The translations under genes were made by a program, and so were the position numbers. The notes below the pieces were generated by a model. That model had not been told where the DNA came from, ran no database searches, and was given only the letters and a program-made list of their open reading frames with translations. From Fusobacterium perfoetens ATCC 29250 (GTDB taxonomy: Bacteria > Fusobacteriota > Fusobacteriia > Fusobacteriales > Fusobacteriaceae): DNA of 64,000 nucleotides. The stretch lies in the NCBI RefSeq assembly GCF_000622245.1, contig NZ_JHXW01000003.1:225251-289250 (forward strand). Reading direction: 5' to 3'. Positions 55,967 through 64,000 of the stretch are shown here, piece after piece; the first letter of the stretch is position 1, and each line of letters opens with the position of its first letter.

Positions 55967-56989
55967 ATGAAAAAAGGTGTATTAATGACAGGTATTGCTT
56001 TAATGTTATCTGGACTTTTAGTTGGTTGTGGTGGTGGAAATAAAGAAAAAGCTAAAGATAATGGAGCAGGAAATCTAACTATTTATTGTCCACATCCATT
56101 GGAGTTTATTGACCCTCTAGTAAAAGAATTTGAAGTAAAAACTGGAGTATCTGTAGAAGTAATAGCTGCTGGTACAGGAGAGTTAATGAAGAGAGTTGAA
56201 TCTGAAAAAGATAATCCTCTAGCAGATATATTATGGGGAGGAACAATAAGTACAGTAGAACCTATTAAAGATTACTTCCTACCTTATACAAGTGTTAATG
56301 AAGATTCATTCTATGACGCTTATAAAAATAAAGAAGGAAATATGACTAGATTTACAGCTGTTCCAAGTGTATTAATGGTAAATACTAATTTAATAGGAGA
56401 TATAAAAGTTGAAAGTTATGAAGATTTATTAAATCCAGCATTAAAAGGAAAAATAGCTTTTTCTGACCCAGCTAAATCTTCATCATCATTTGAACATTTA
56501 GTAAATATGCTTTATGCAATGGGTAATGGAGACCCTGATAAAGGTTGGTGGTATGTAGAAAAATTAATGAATAACTTAAACTATACATTACTTTCTGGTT
56601 CATCAGCAGTTTATAAAGGTGTAGCAGATGGAGAATATACAGTTGGACTTACATTTGAAGAAGGTTCAGCAAAATATGTAAATTCAGGAGCTCCAGTAAA
56701 AACAGTTTATATGAAAGAGGGAGTTATTGTTAAACCAGATGGTGTATATATTATAAAAAATTGTAAAAATGAAGAAAATGCTAAAAAGTTCGTAGACTTT
56801 GTAACAGGTAAAGAAGCTCAAACAATGATTACATCTGAATTAAATAGAAGAAGTATAAGAAAAGATGTTGGAGCAGGAAAAGGATTAGAAGCTTTAGAAA
56901 ATATTAATGTCATAGAAGATGATATAAATGTAGTAAATGCTTCTAAACAACAATGGCTAGACAAATTTAAAGATATATATACTAAATAG
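55967..56989 (+). CDS. afuA: ABC transporter substrate-binding lipoprotein, AfuA/FbpA-like
   Basis: Periplasmic binding component of an ABC importer. A lipoprotein signal is present with lipobox LLVGC ahead of a GGG spacer. The mature protein has the FbpA/AfuA-type start LTIYCPHPLEFIDPLVKEFE, ADILWGG, and SDPAKSSSSFEHL. This fold serves Fe3+, polyamines or hexose phosphates. Linkage to a fused permease, ATPase and YesM/YesN-type regulators resembles sugar-phosphate (AfuABC) loci more than iron loci, so I prefer hexose-phosphate; the substrate remains inference. Length is 340 residues. Confidence 0.75.
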   Translation: MKKGVLMTGIALMLSGLLVGCGGGNKEKAKDNGAGNLTIYCPHPLEFIDPLVKEFEVKTGVSVEVIAAGTGELMKRVESEKDNPLADILWGGTISTVEPIKDYFLPYTSVNEDSFYDAYKNKEGNMTRFTAVPSVLMVNTNLIGDIKVESYEDLLNPALKGKIAFSDPAKSSSSFEHLVNMLYAMGNGDPDKGWWYVEKLMNNLNYTLLSGSSAVYKGVADGEYTVGLTFEEGSAKYVNSGAPVKTVYMKEGVIVKPDGVYIIKNCKNEENAKKFVDFVTGKEAQTMITSELNRRSIRKDVGAGKGLEALENINVIEDDINVVNASKQQWLDKFKDIYTK

Positions 56990-57007
56990 TACAAATAAAT
57001 AATCCTG

Positions 57008-57060
57008 AAAAAATATCCATTACTTAGCTGTGGGTTATAACTAAGTTTTGGATATTTTTT
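57008..57060 (+). terminator. Long hairpin, partial terminator, between binding-protein and ATPase genes
   Basis: Outer 12-bp stem AAAAAATATCCA / TGGATATTTTTT (57008-57019 with 57049-57060), a small internal loop, then inner stem ACTTAG / CTAAGT. It ends in a T run. Such elements often let binding-protein mRNA accumulate over that of the membrane components. Confidence 0.75.
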
Positions 57061-57083
57061 AAATAAGAATAGAGAGGTGTAAA

Positions 57084-58205
57084 ATGAGTGTTGAGATAAA
57101 AGTAAAAAATGTAGTAAAAAAATTTGGAAATAATGTAATTATTCCTGATATGACAGTTGATATAAAAAATGGAGAATTTTTTACATTATTAGGACCATCA
57201 GGTTGTGGAAAAACAACTTTACTTAGAATGATAGCTGGATTTAATAGTATAGAAGGTGGAGAGATTTATTTTGGTGACACAGTTATAAACGATATGCCAG
57301 CTCATAAAAGAAATATAGGAATGGTTTTCCAAAGTTATGCAATTTTTCCACATATGACAGTTAGAGAAAATGTTGAATATGGATTAAAACTTAGAAATAT
57401 TCCAAAAAATGAGATGAAAGAGAAAGTTGATAACATATTAGATGTTGTAAAAATTTCTCAATATCAAGATAGATTACCAGAAAGATTATCTGGAGGACAA
57501 CAACAAAGGGTAGCTTTAGCAAGAGCTATAGTTATTCATCCAAGTGTACTTTTGATGGATGAACCTCTTTCAAACCTTGATGCTAAATTAAGATTAGAAA
57601 TGCGTTCAGCCATAAGAGATGTACAAAAGAAAGTTGGAATAACAACAGTTTATGTTACACATGACCAAGAGGAAGCCTTAGCTATATCAGATAGAATAGC
57701 TGTTATAAATAATGGAGTTATTCAACAATTAGGAAGACCTCATGATATTTATACAAGACCATATAATCAATTTGTAGCTACTTTTATAGGATATTCAAAT
57801 TTATTTTATGGAAAAATAGAAATTCAAAATAAAAATACTTATATTGTATTTAAATCAGGTTATAAAATTTTAATGGATAATTTAGTTGATACAGTAAAAG
57901 ATGGACAAAAAGTTATTGTTGCTATCCGTCCAGAAGAATTTTCAATAGCAGAGTCAGGAATAGAAGTAGAAATAAAAACAAGTACTTTCTTAGGAAAATA
58001 TAATACTTATGAAATAGAACCATTAAACGAAGAAATAGTTGAAAATATGCCAGCTTTAGAATTTTCTCAAGATATAGGTCATGCAGAAAAAATTTATAAT
58101 GTAGGAGAAAAAATTTTCTTAAAACCAAATTCTCAAAAAATAAATATATTTACAGAGGATGGTGAAAAGAGCCTAATCAAAGGAGTTGAAATATATGTTG
58201 AGTAA
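57084..58205 (+). CDS. afuC: ABC transporter ATP-binding protein, AfuC/FbpC/PotA-like
   Basis: Cytoplasmic ATPase energising the importer. Walker A is GPSGCGKTT, signature LSGGQQQRVALARA, Walker B LLMDEPLSNLD, and H-loop VTHDQEEA. The C-terminal about 130 residues form a TOBE regulatory domain (VIAIRPEEF-like VIVAIRPEEFSI). The length of 373 residues is typical of the CUT1/Fe/polyamine class. Its end overlaps the permease start by 11 bp. It follows the binding-protein gene after a hairpin. Confidence 0.92.
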   Translation: MSVEIKVKNVVKKFGNNVIIPDMTVDIKNGEFFTLLGPSGCGKTTLLRMIAGFNSIEGGEIYFGDTVINDMPAHKRNIGMVFQSYAIFPHMTVRENVEYGLKLRNIPKNEMKEKVDNILDVVKISQYQDRLPERLSGGQQQRVALARAIVIHPSVLLMDEPLSNLDAKLRLEMRSAIRDVQKKVGITTVYVTHDQEEALAISDRIAVINNGVIQQLGRPHDIYTRPYNQFVATFIGYSNLFYGKIEIQNKNTYIVFKSGYKILMDNLVDTVKDGQKVIVAIRPEEFSIAESGIEVEIKTSTFLGKYNTYEIEPLNEEIVENMPALEFSQDIGHAEKIYNVGEKIFLKPNSQKINIFTEDGEKSLIKGVEIYVE

Positions 58206-59850
58206 AAAAATAAAATGGGATTTCTGGACAGTGGTTACTTTAGTAATAGCATTAATTTTTACATTATTTCTTATCTATCCATTATTCTCATTATTTATAA
58301 GTGGATTCCAAAATCCTAATACAGGAGAATGGGGATTGGATAATTTTACTAGATTTTTTAGTAGAAAATATTATTATCAAGGACTTTTAAACAGTTTTAA
58401 AGTTACTTCATGTGTAACTATTTTGGCAATTTTTATAGGTGTACCTATTGCTTATTTTATGACAACATATAAAATAAAATTAAAAGGTTTAATAGAAGTT
58501 TTAATAATTATTTCTATGTTGTCTCCTCCATTTATAGGAGCTTATTCATGGGTTTTATTATGCGGAAGAAGTGGAGTTGTAACACAATTTTTTAGAAATT
58601 CATTAGGGATAAAACTTCCAACTATTTATGGATTTACTGGAATACTTTTAGTATTTACTTTAAAGTTATATCCATTTATATATCTTTATGTTTCAGGAGC
58701 TTTAAAAAAAATAGATGTATCATTAAGTGAAGCAGCTGAAAGTTTAGGATGTACATCTTTTAGAAAAGTTTGGACAATTATAATGCCTCTTATTTTACCT
58801 ACATTGATGTCTGGAGGACTTTTAGTGTTTATGAATGCCATGGCAGACTTTGGAACTCCAATGTTAATAGGAGAGGGATTTAATGTAATGCCTGTATTAA
58901 TTTATTCTGAGTTTGTAGGAGAGATGGGTGGAAATGCCAACTTTGCTGCTGCAATGGCTACTATTATGGTATTAATTACAATAGTTTTATTTGTTGGACA
59001 AAAATATATTGTTAATAAAAAATCTTTTGTTATGAGTTCGTTAAGACCTATTCAACCAACAGAGATAAAAGGAGTTAAAGGAGTATTAATACATATTTTC
59101 ATATATTTTGTTGTATTTTTATCAATAATTCCACAAATTACAGTAATCTATACATCTTTTTTAAAAACAAGAGGTTCAATGTTTGTTGATGAATTTTCTC
59201 TAGAAAGTTATAGAAGAATTTTCTCGAGAATGGGAAGTGCTATATTAAATACATATATTTATGGGGGAATAGCTATTGTAATAATCATAATTATGGGGAT
59301 GTTTATTGCATATATTTCTACTAGAAAAAGAAATTTCCTTACAGGAATAATAGATACAATGACAATGTTTCCATATATTATTCCTGGTTCTGTAATAGGT
59401 ATAACTTTATTACTAGCTTTTAATAGTAAACCAATAATATTAAGTGGAACAGCAATAATTATTATAATTTCATTTGTAATAAGAAGATTACCTTATACCT
59501 TACGTTCATCAGCAGCTATTTTATATCAAATAAGTCCAAGTTTAGAAGAAGCTTCTATAAGTTTAGGATGTTCACCAGTAAAAACTTTCTTTAAAATTAC
59601 TGCTATGATGATGTTACCAGGAGTATTATCAGGAGCAATACTAAGTTGGATAACAGTTATAAATGAATTGAGTTCTTCTGTAATTTTATATACAGGAACA
59701 ACAAGAACAATGTCAGTTTCAATTTATACAGAGGTAATAAGAGCAAGTTATGGTACAGCAGCAGCTTTATCAACAATTTTAACTGTAACTACAGTTATTT
59801 CATTGTTAATTTTCTTTAAAGCTACTGGTGGAAGAAATGTAAATGTATAG
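58195..59850 (+). CDS. afuB: ABC transporter permease, fused double MetI-type (AfuB/FbpB-like)
   Basis: Inner-membrane channel with two homologous permease domains in one chain of 551 residues and about 12 helices. Each half has an EAA loop that contacts the ATPase: EAAESLGCTSFRKVWTIIMPLI in the first and EEASISLGCSPVKTFFKITAMMM in the second. Fused permeases are typical of FbpB/AfuB systems. I start at 58195 (ATG) behind AAAGGAG; the in-frame TTG at 58186 lies at that site. It overlaps the ATPase gene by 11 bp. Confidence 0.9.
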   Translation: MLSKKIKWDFWTVVTLVIALIFTLFLIYPLFSLFISGFQNPNTGEWGLDNFTRFFSRKYYYQGLLNSFKVTSCVTILAIFIGVPIAYFMTTYKIKLKGLIEVLIIISMLSPPFIGAYSWVLLCGRSGVVTQFFRNSLGIKLPTIYGFTGILLVFTLKLYPFIYLYVSGALKKIDVSLSEAAESLGCTSFRKVWTIIMPLILPTLMSGGLLVFMNAMADFGTPMLIGEGFNVMPVLIYSEFVGEMGGNANFAAAMATIMVLITIVLFVGQKYIVNKKSFVMSSLRPIQPTEIKGVKGVLIHIFIYFVVFLSIIPQITVIYTSFLKTRGSMFVDEFSLESYRRIFSRMGSAILNTYIYGGIAIVIIIIMGMFIAYISTRKRNFLTGIIDTMTMFPYIIPGSVIGITLLLAFNSKPIILSGTAIIIIISFVIRRLPYTLRSSAAILYQISPSLEEASISLGCSPVKTFFKITAMMMLPGVLSGAILSWITVINELSSSVILYTGTTRTMSVSIYTEVIRASYGTAAALSTILTVTTVISLLIFFKATGGRNVNV

Positions 59851-59906
59851 TAGATGAATTTACTTATTTATGATAGAATAAAATAAAAAGTATAGAGGGA
59901 TAGCTT

Positions 59907-61631
59907 ATGAAAAAAAGAGAATTTATTAGTTTTAAAGAACAAATGAAAAAAACTCTTATTTTTTATTCACTTATTCCTCTTCTTTTAATTACTTTTATGG
60001 GATATTGTAGTGTTTATTTAACAAATTATTTAGTTATAAAAAAAGAAAATCAAGAAGTAAGTAAAATATTATCAAAAAAAATAGATATTATGGTATCAGA
60101 AGCTTTTGAAAAAATAGATATCCTATCTAGAAATGAAAAAATAATAGAGGAGTTAGTTAATAAAAAAATAACAAGTATAACATATCAAGAAATATATAAT
60201 ATTATAAATAATATTGAATTGGAAGGTAATTTAATCATTTTTGATAAAAATAAAAATTCTTGTACAAATATAAAAAGTAAAAAATTAACTTCAAGAAATG
60301 TTTTTAACTCTATGATTTTTACTAGAATGGATAATAATCCTAACAATATAGTAGGAGTTACTGGAAAATTTTATTTTTTAGATGGAGAAGAAAGTGACTA
60401 TTGTATTTGTAAAGCAATAAAAAAAAATGGAGAGATAATAGGTTATGTAGCATATTATTTATCTGATAGTTTTTTAAAAGAAACTATTGGAAAATATAGT
60501 CAAAACACAATTATTTTAGTTGATAAATATAATAATATTATTATGACAACTAATGAAAGTTTTAGAAATGGAATTAATAAAATAGGAAAAAAATTACAAA
60601 TTAGTGAAAATTTTTCAAAAATAGATGAAAATAGATATTTTATTAGTCAAAGAAAAATATATTATTCAAATATGTCAATTTATTGTATATCTTCTTTAGA
60701 TTATATAATAAAGAGTTTTTTTAATACTTTTATATATAGTATTTTTGTATTGTTTATTTTAACTTTTATTATGGCTAAAGTAGTTAGAAGAGTAGCAATA
60801 AATAAAACAAAAGCTATGGAAGAAATTATTTCAGGAATTGAAAAGTTAAAAAAAGGAGATTTAAATGCAAAACTTATAATAAACTCTAATGATGAATTTC
60901 AAATAATAGCTGACTCATATAATAAAATGCTTGAAAGTATAAAAGAGTTAATCGAGAAAAATAAAGAGGAAACAGAACATAGTATAATTTCAGAGATAAA
61001 ACAATTAGAAAGTCAGTTTAATCCCCATTTTTTATTTAATACTTTAGAAATGTTAAGATATACGATAAAAACTGATATTTCAAAGGCTAATAAGATAATA
61101 TTAAATATTTCATCTATTTTAAGATTTAGTATAGAAAATAAATCTTCAGAAGTTACAATGGCAAGAAATATGTTTTATATAAAAAATTATTTAGAAATAC
61201 AAAAATTTAGATTTGGAGAAAAATTTCAATATGAAATTAATATGAAAGAAGAATTAAATGATATATTATCTCCAAAATTGATAATGCAACCAATAATAGA
61301 AAATTCTATAAAATATGGCTTTATTCAAGAAAAAACTTTTAAAATAAATATCTTTATAAAAGAAATTAGAAATAATTTAATTATAATAATCTATAATAAT
61401 GGTAAAGGAATGACAAAGAATGAATTATATTTAGTTAGAGAAAAACTTAATAAAGAGAAATTAGAAACAAAAGAACATATAGGACTATATAATGTTCAAA
61501 GAAGAATACAACTTATGTATGGAAAAAATTATAAATTAATTATAAAAAGTATATTAAATAAAGGAACTTTTGTAAAAATAATTCTTCCAATATCTAAAGG
61601 AGAAAATTATGATAAAGATATTAATAGTTGA
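59907..61631 (+). CDS. YesM/LytS-type sensor histidine kinase
   Basis: Membrane sensor likely detecting the transported solute. There are two transmembrane helices (about 16-36 and 270-292) around a roughly 230-residue extracytoplasmic domain, then HAMP (GIEKLKKGDLNAKL). The His_kinase module has the signature LESQFNPHFLFNTLEMLRY (H374), followed by an HATPase domain with PIIENSIKYGF and NNGKGM. Length is 574 residues. Its last 23 bp overlap the response regulator gene. YesM/YesN pairs usually control adjacent sugar ABC transporters, matching this position after afuABC. Confidence 0.9.
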   Translation: MKKREFISFKEQMKKTLIFYSLIPLLLITFMGYCSVYLTNYLVIKKENQEVSKILSKKIDIMVSEAFEKIDILSRNEKIIEELVNKKITSITYQEIYNIINNIELEGNLIIFDKNKNSCTNIKSKKLTSRNVFNSMIFTRMDNNPNNIVGVTGKFYFLDGEESDYCICKAIKKNGEIIGYVAYYLSDSFLKETIGKYSQNTIILVDKYNNIIMTTNESFRNGINKIGKKLQISENFSKIDENRYFISQRKIYYSNMSIYCISSLDYIIKSFFNTFIYSIFVLFILTFIMAKVVRRVAINKTKAMEEIISGIEKLKKGDLNAKLIINSNDEFQIIADSYNKMLESIKELIEKNKEETEHSIISEIKQLESQFNPHFLFNTLEMLRYTIKTDISKANKIILNISSILRFSIENKSSEVTMARNMFYIKNYLEIQKFRFGEKFQYEINMKEELNDILSPKLIMQPIIENSIKYGFIQEKTFKINIFIKEIRNNLIIIIYNNGKGMTKNELYLVREKLNKEKLETKEHIGLYNVQRRIQLMYGKNYKLIIKSILNKGTFVKIILPISKGENYDKDINS

Positions 61632-62415
61632 AGATGAAGAAATAATAAGAAAAGGATTAATAAATACTATAGATTGGTTATCTAAAGATTGTACAATAAT
61701 AGGTGAAGCTATAAATGGAAAAGATGGTTTAGAAAAAATAGAAAGTTTATCTCCAGATTTAGTAATTACTGATATAAGAATGCCTGTATTAGATGGATTA
61801 GAAATGATTAGAGAGGCCATGCAACAAGGAAAAACTTTTGAAAAAATTATATTGACTAGTTATGGAGAATTTGAATATGCTAAGGAAAGTATTAACTTAG
61901 GTGTAGTTGAGTATATTTTAAAACCTATAGATGAAGATATTTTATATGAAGCTTTAGATAAGGTTAGAGAAAAATTAAGTGAAAAAGAACTTTTGAGAAA
62001 AGTGGAAGAAGTAGTGGATACTAAAGATGATATGGAATTTTTTAATATTGAGTTTTATTTTGACAATAATATAGAAAATAAATATGTGAGAAAAAGTTTG
62101 GAAAAAATAAAAAATTATTATTATGAAAAATTAAATATAAAAGATTTATCAGAGGAATTTGATGTAAGTACAGGATATTTAAGTAGAAAATTTAAAGAAG
62201 AAGTTGGAGAAACTTTTTTAGATATTTTAAATAAATATAGAATCCAAAAATCTATAAAGCTTTTGATGAAAGAAGAATATAAATTATATGAAATTTCTGA
62301 AAAAGTCGGTTTTACTGACTATAAACATTTTTGTACTGTCTTTAAAAAATATCTTAATGTTGCTCCAGGAGATTTTTTAAAACAAAAATTAGTTTTAGTA
62401 AAGGAAGAAAAATAA
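61609..62415 (+). CDS. YesN-type response regulator with AraC DNA-binding domain
   Basis: Transcription factor partnered with the preceding kinase. The receiver domain has VEDEEIIRKGL, the phosphoacceptor in VITDIRMPVLDGLEM (D55), and LKPID. The C-terminal AraC/XylS domain (about 160-268) has two HTH units: IKDLSEEFDVSTGYLSRKFKEEVGETF, then LYEISEKVGFTDYKHFCTVFKKYLNVAPGDF. Length is 268 residues. It is predicted to activate the afuABC operon. It overlaps the kinase gene and ends in a terminator shared with the convergent IclR gene. Confidence 0.92.
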   Translation: MIKILIVEDEEIIRKGLINTIDWLSKDCTIIGEAINGKDGLEKIESLSPDLVITDIRMPVLDGLEMIREAMQQGKTFEKIILTSYGEFEYAKESINLGVVEYILKPIDEDILYEALDKVREKLSEKELLRKVEEVVDTKDDMEFFNIEFYFDNNIENKYVRKSLEKIKNYYYEKLNIKDLSEEFDVSTGYLSRKFKEEVGETFLDILNKYRIQKSIKLLMKEEYKLYEISEKVGFTDYKHFCTVFKKYLNVAPGDFLKQKLVLVKEEK

Positions 62416-62442
62416 AAACAGCCTATTATAGGCTGTTTTTTT
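62414..62442. terminator. Bidirectional terminator between convergent genes
   Basis: Perfect 12-bp stem AAAAACAGCCTA / TAGGCTGTTTTT with a 3-nt loop and flanking A and T tracts. It serves the response regulator (+) and the IclR gene (-). Confidence 0.92.
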
Positions 62443-63214
62443 ATACCTTATTTTTAAAAACTTTTAATTCATTTTCTATATGAAAAGATATTTGAAGTAA
62501 ATCTCTCTTCATTTTTTCTAAAATATCTTCTGTAAAACGAGTACTAGGACCAGAAATAGTAAGTCCATATAAAAGTTCATTTTCAGCTCCTAAAATAGGA
62601 ACACATATAGCAGTTACTCCCTCAGTTACCTCAGAATTAGAAATTCCAAACCTATTTTTATAAATAATTTTAATATCTTCTAATAGTTTTTTCTTTCCAA
62701 GAGTTTCTTTGATAATGAGAGAATTTTTTTCAAGAAATTCATTTTTAAAATCATCATCTTTAAACGCTAATAAAGTTTTTCCAGTAGCTCCTATATGCAA
62801 AGGAACAGTATAACCAGATTCTACGTCTTCAGATAATACATGAGTACTTTTAATCATATTAATCCAAACCCCTATTTTATCAATAATAGTTGTTAAGACA
62901 ATATTTTCATTATATTTTTTACTTAATTTCTCCATTTCAGTTGAGATAATTTCTTTTAAGTCGAAATTATTTCTAACTCCAATAGAAGCTCTTAATATAC
63001 TTGTAGTTAATTTGTATTTACTATTTTCTTGATGTTGTTCTATCCAACCAGCATATTCTAGAGTTTTTAAAATTCTAAAAGTAGTTGTTTTATGTAAACC
63101 TAAATGTTTACTAATTTCAGATACTCCTAAATATTTAACTTGTAATTTAGAAAATAATTCTATAACTTCTATAGCTCTACATATAGAATTGATATATTGA
63201 GAATCTTTCTCCAT
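62441..63214 (-). CDS. IclR-family transcriptional regulator
   Basis: Effector-responsive regulator, the only minus-strand gene of the window. The N-terminal winged HTH has INSICRAIEVIELFSK, YLGVSEISKHLGLHKTTTFRILKTLEYAGWIEQ. The C-terminal effector domain has SGYTVPLHIGATGKTLLAF, GISNSEVTEGVTAICVPIL and LTISGPSTRFTED, all family-typical. Length is 257 residues. It is divergent from a HutD-family gene across 265 bp that holds that gene's promoter and dyads, so it probably controls that gene and whatever lies downstream of the window, possibly histidine degradation. Confidence 0.9.
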   Translation of the reverse strand: MEKDSQYINSICRAIEVIELFSKLQVKYLGVSEISKHLGLHKTTTFRILKTLEYAGWIEQHQENSKYKLTTSILRASIGVRNNFDLKEIISTEMEKLSKKYNENIVLTTIIDKIGVWINMIKSTHVLSEDVESGYTVPLHIGATGKTLLAFKDDDFKNEFLEKNSLIIKETLGKKKLLEDIKIIYKNRFGISNSEVTEGVTAICVPILGAENELLYGLTISGPSTRFTEDILEKMKRDLLQISFHIENELKVFKNKV

Positions 63215-63373
63215 TTTTCACCTCTTTCTTTTACCTAATTAAATTATAATATATTTTTTATTTATAAGTCAATTATTAAAAAAAACGAATAGATTTTTTA
63301 TTCCAAAAATGTGTTTTTTTAAAACTTAAAAACTAATAAATAGACTAAAAATTAAAAATAAAACAAAAAATAG

Positions 63374-63402
63374 TTGACAATAAATAAAATAAATAGTAAA
63401 AT
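63374..63402 (+). promoter_or_regulatory. Promoter of the HutD-family gene
   Basis: Consensus TTGACA (63374-63379), 17 bp, TAAAAT (63397-63402). Confidence 0.8.
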
Positions 63403-63403
63403 A

Positions 63404-63438
63404 GTTTCGTAGACAGAAACGCGTTCCGCTATTGTGAA
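63404..63438 (+). promoter_or_regulatory. Candidate IclR operator downstream of the promoter
   Basis: Inverted repeat GTTTC (63404-63408) / GAAAC (63416-63420), then TTCCG (63424) with a partly matching GTGAA (63434). It lies immediately after the -10, a repression position. It is GC-richer than its surroundings. Confidence 0.45.
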
Positions 63439-63479
63439 TAAAAAATAAAAATATTGTTTTTTGTGAACAAGGAGAAAAA

Positions 63480-64000
63480 ATGATAAAAATTTTAAAAGAA
63501 AAAGATAGAGTAATTAGTAATTGGAGTGGAGGAGTTACAAAACAATTATATATTTATCCAGAAGATTCTACTTATCAAGAAAGAAATTTTAAATTTAGAA
63601 TAAGTATAGCTACAACAGAATTAGAAAATTCTACTTTTACAAAATTAGAAAATACTCACAGAGTAATATCAATTTTAGATGGAAAAATGGAGTTAGAACA
63701 CAAAAATCATCATAATATAACTTTAGAAAAATATCAAATAGATAGATTTGAAGGAGATTGGGATACTTTTTCTAAAGGTAAAGTTACAGATTTTAATCTT
63801 ATGATAAAAGATGGTAGTGGAGATTTTTTCTTTAAAGAAATAGAAAAAGAAGAAAATATAATATTTTCTGAAAAAGATTTATTAGGATTTGTATTTTGTA
63901 TATCTGGAACCTTATTAGTAGATAACAATGAATTAAAAAGTGGTGAAATATTAATAACAGATAATAAAAAAATAAAAATACAAAATAATGGAAAAATATT
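63480..64000 (+). CDS. hutD: HutD-family protein (3' end outside window)
   Basis: Member of the HutD/Ves cupin family found in histidine-utilisation loci; exact function unclear, proposed to regulate or protect that pathway. My translation begins MIKILKEKDRVISNWSGGVT. The family pattern is visible: a WSGGVTKQLYIYP opening, FRISIATTELENSTFTKLENTHRVISILDGKMEL, RFEGDWDTFSKGKVTDFNLMIKDG. The reading frame stays open to the last base, so the gene is cut by the window edge (about 174 residues seen). GGAG precedes the ATG. It has a strong promoter and is divergent from the IclR regulator. Confidence 0.82.
   Translation, partial: MIKILKEKDRVISNWSGGVTKQLYIYPEDSTYQERNFKFRISIATTELENSTFTKLENTHRVISILDGKMELEHKNHHNITLEKYQIDRFEGDWDTFSKGKVTDFNLMIKDGSGDFFFKEIEKEENIIFSEKDLLGFVFCISGTLLVDNNELKSGEILITDNKKIKIQNNGKI

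Noticed and set aside
63734..63928. Minus-strand open frame near the window end
   Set aside because: It lies opposite a clear HutD-family reading frame that continues to the window end.

Overview
The window is a stretch of a very AT-rich, Gram-negative chromosome, most likely a Fusobacterium. The case rests on clostridia-like housekeeping proteins together with a full outer-membrane biogenesis cluster (TamB, BamA, Skp, LpxD), an autotransporter, strong AGGAGG ribosome-binding sites, AGA/TTA-dominated codon use and consensus sigma-70 promoters. Every gene but one (an IclR regulator at 62441-63214) is on the + strand. I saw no rRNA, tRNA, CRISPR array or insertion sequence.

Layout. 1-15.1 kb is core: ftsH (5' end outside the window), rpsO, the KtrB/KtrA K+ channel pair, mnmG-rsmG, then tamB-bamA-skp-lpxD. 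15.3-24.2 kb holds a radical-SAM-linked protein, serS, a small membrane protein, class II aldolase, an OmpR-type two-component system with an adjacent small exported protein, a MATE pump, a Cof-type phosphatase and a metallophosphoesterase. 24.3-31.9 kb is a carbohydrate locus: a PRD-type activator, then an ascorbate-family PTS (IIA, IIB, IIC) with a split transketolase, a transaldolase and DeoC. This looks like a route that takes a pentose-like sugar straight into the pentose phosphate pathway. A Cof-type phosphatase and a PheC-like periplasmic protein follow.

33.6-50.8 kb is the accessory part and the most interesting. Eleven same-strand genes, mostly 6-44 bp apart or overlapping, form what reads as a composite anti-phage island. 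In order: a phospholipase-D/SNF2 helicase; an ABC-type ATPase overlapping a TOPRIM-like protein, with their own promoter; an Eco57I-like adenine methyltransferase; a small Myb/SANT-like protein; TcmP and its three-Cys partner (Gp37/Gp68 family); then a GHKL (Hsp90/MutL-fold) ATPase with an unrecognised protein, a DUF6339-like protein, another unrecognised protein and a PD-(D/E)XK nuclease. I know no named defence system with this whole set. The methyltransferase and PLD-helicase could act as a restriction-modification pair, the ATPase/TOPRIM pair as a nested second-line effector, and the GHKL block as a separate nucleic-acid-sensing nuclease system. The promoters of the helicase and of the ATPase pair share sequence elements, and the helicase promoter carries a dyad repeated at exactly 40-bp steps.

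50.8-64 kb returns to envelope and nutrition genes: an exported MsrA-MsrB fusion, an S6-family (IgA-protease-like) serine protease autotransporter, an AfuABC-like ABC importer with a fused double permease and its own YesM/YesN-type two-component system, the IclR regulator, and a divergent HutD-family gene cut by the window end.

All calls come from reading the sequence. No database search was possible, so family names are recognition from motifs and architecture, and the functional models of the island are inference.
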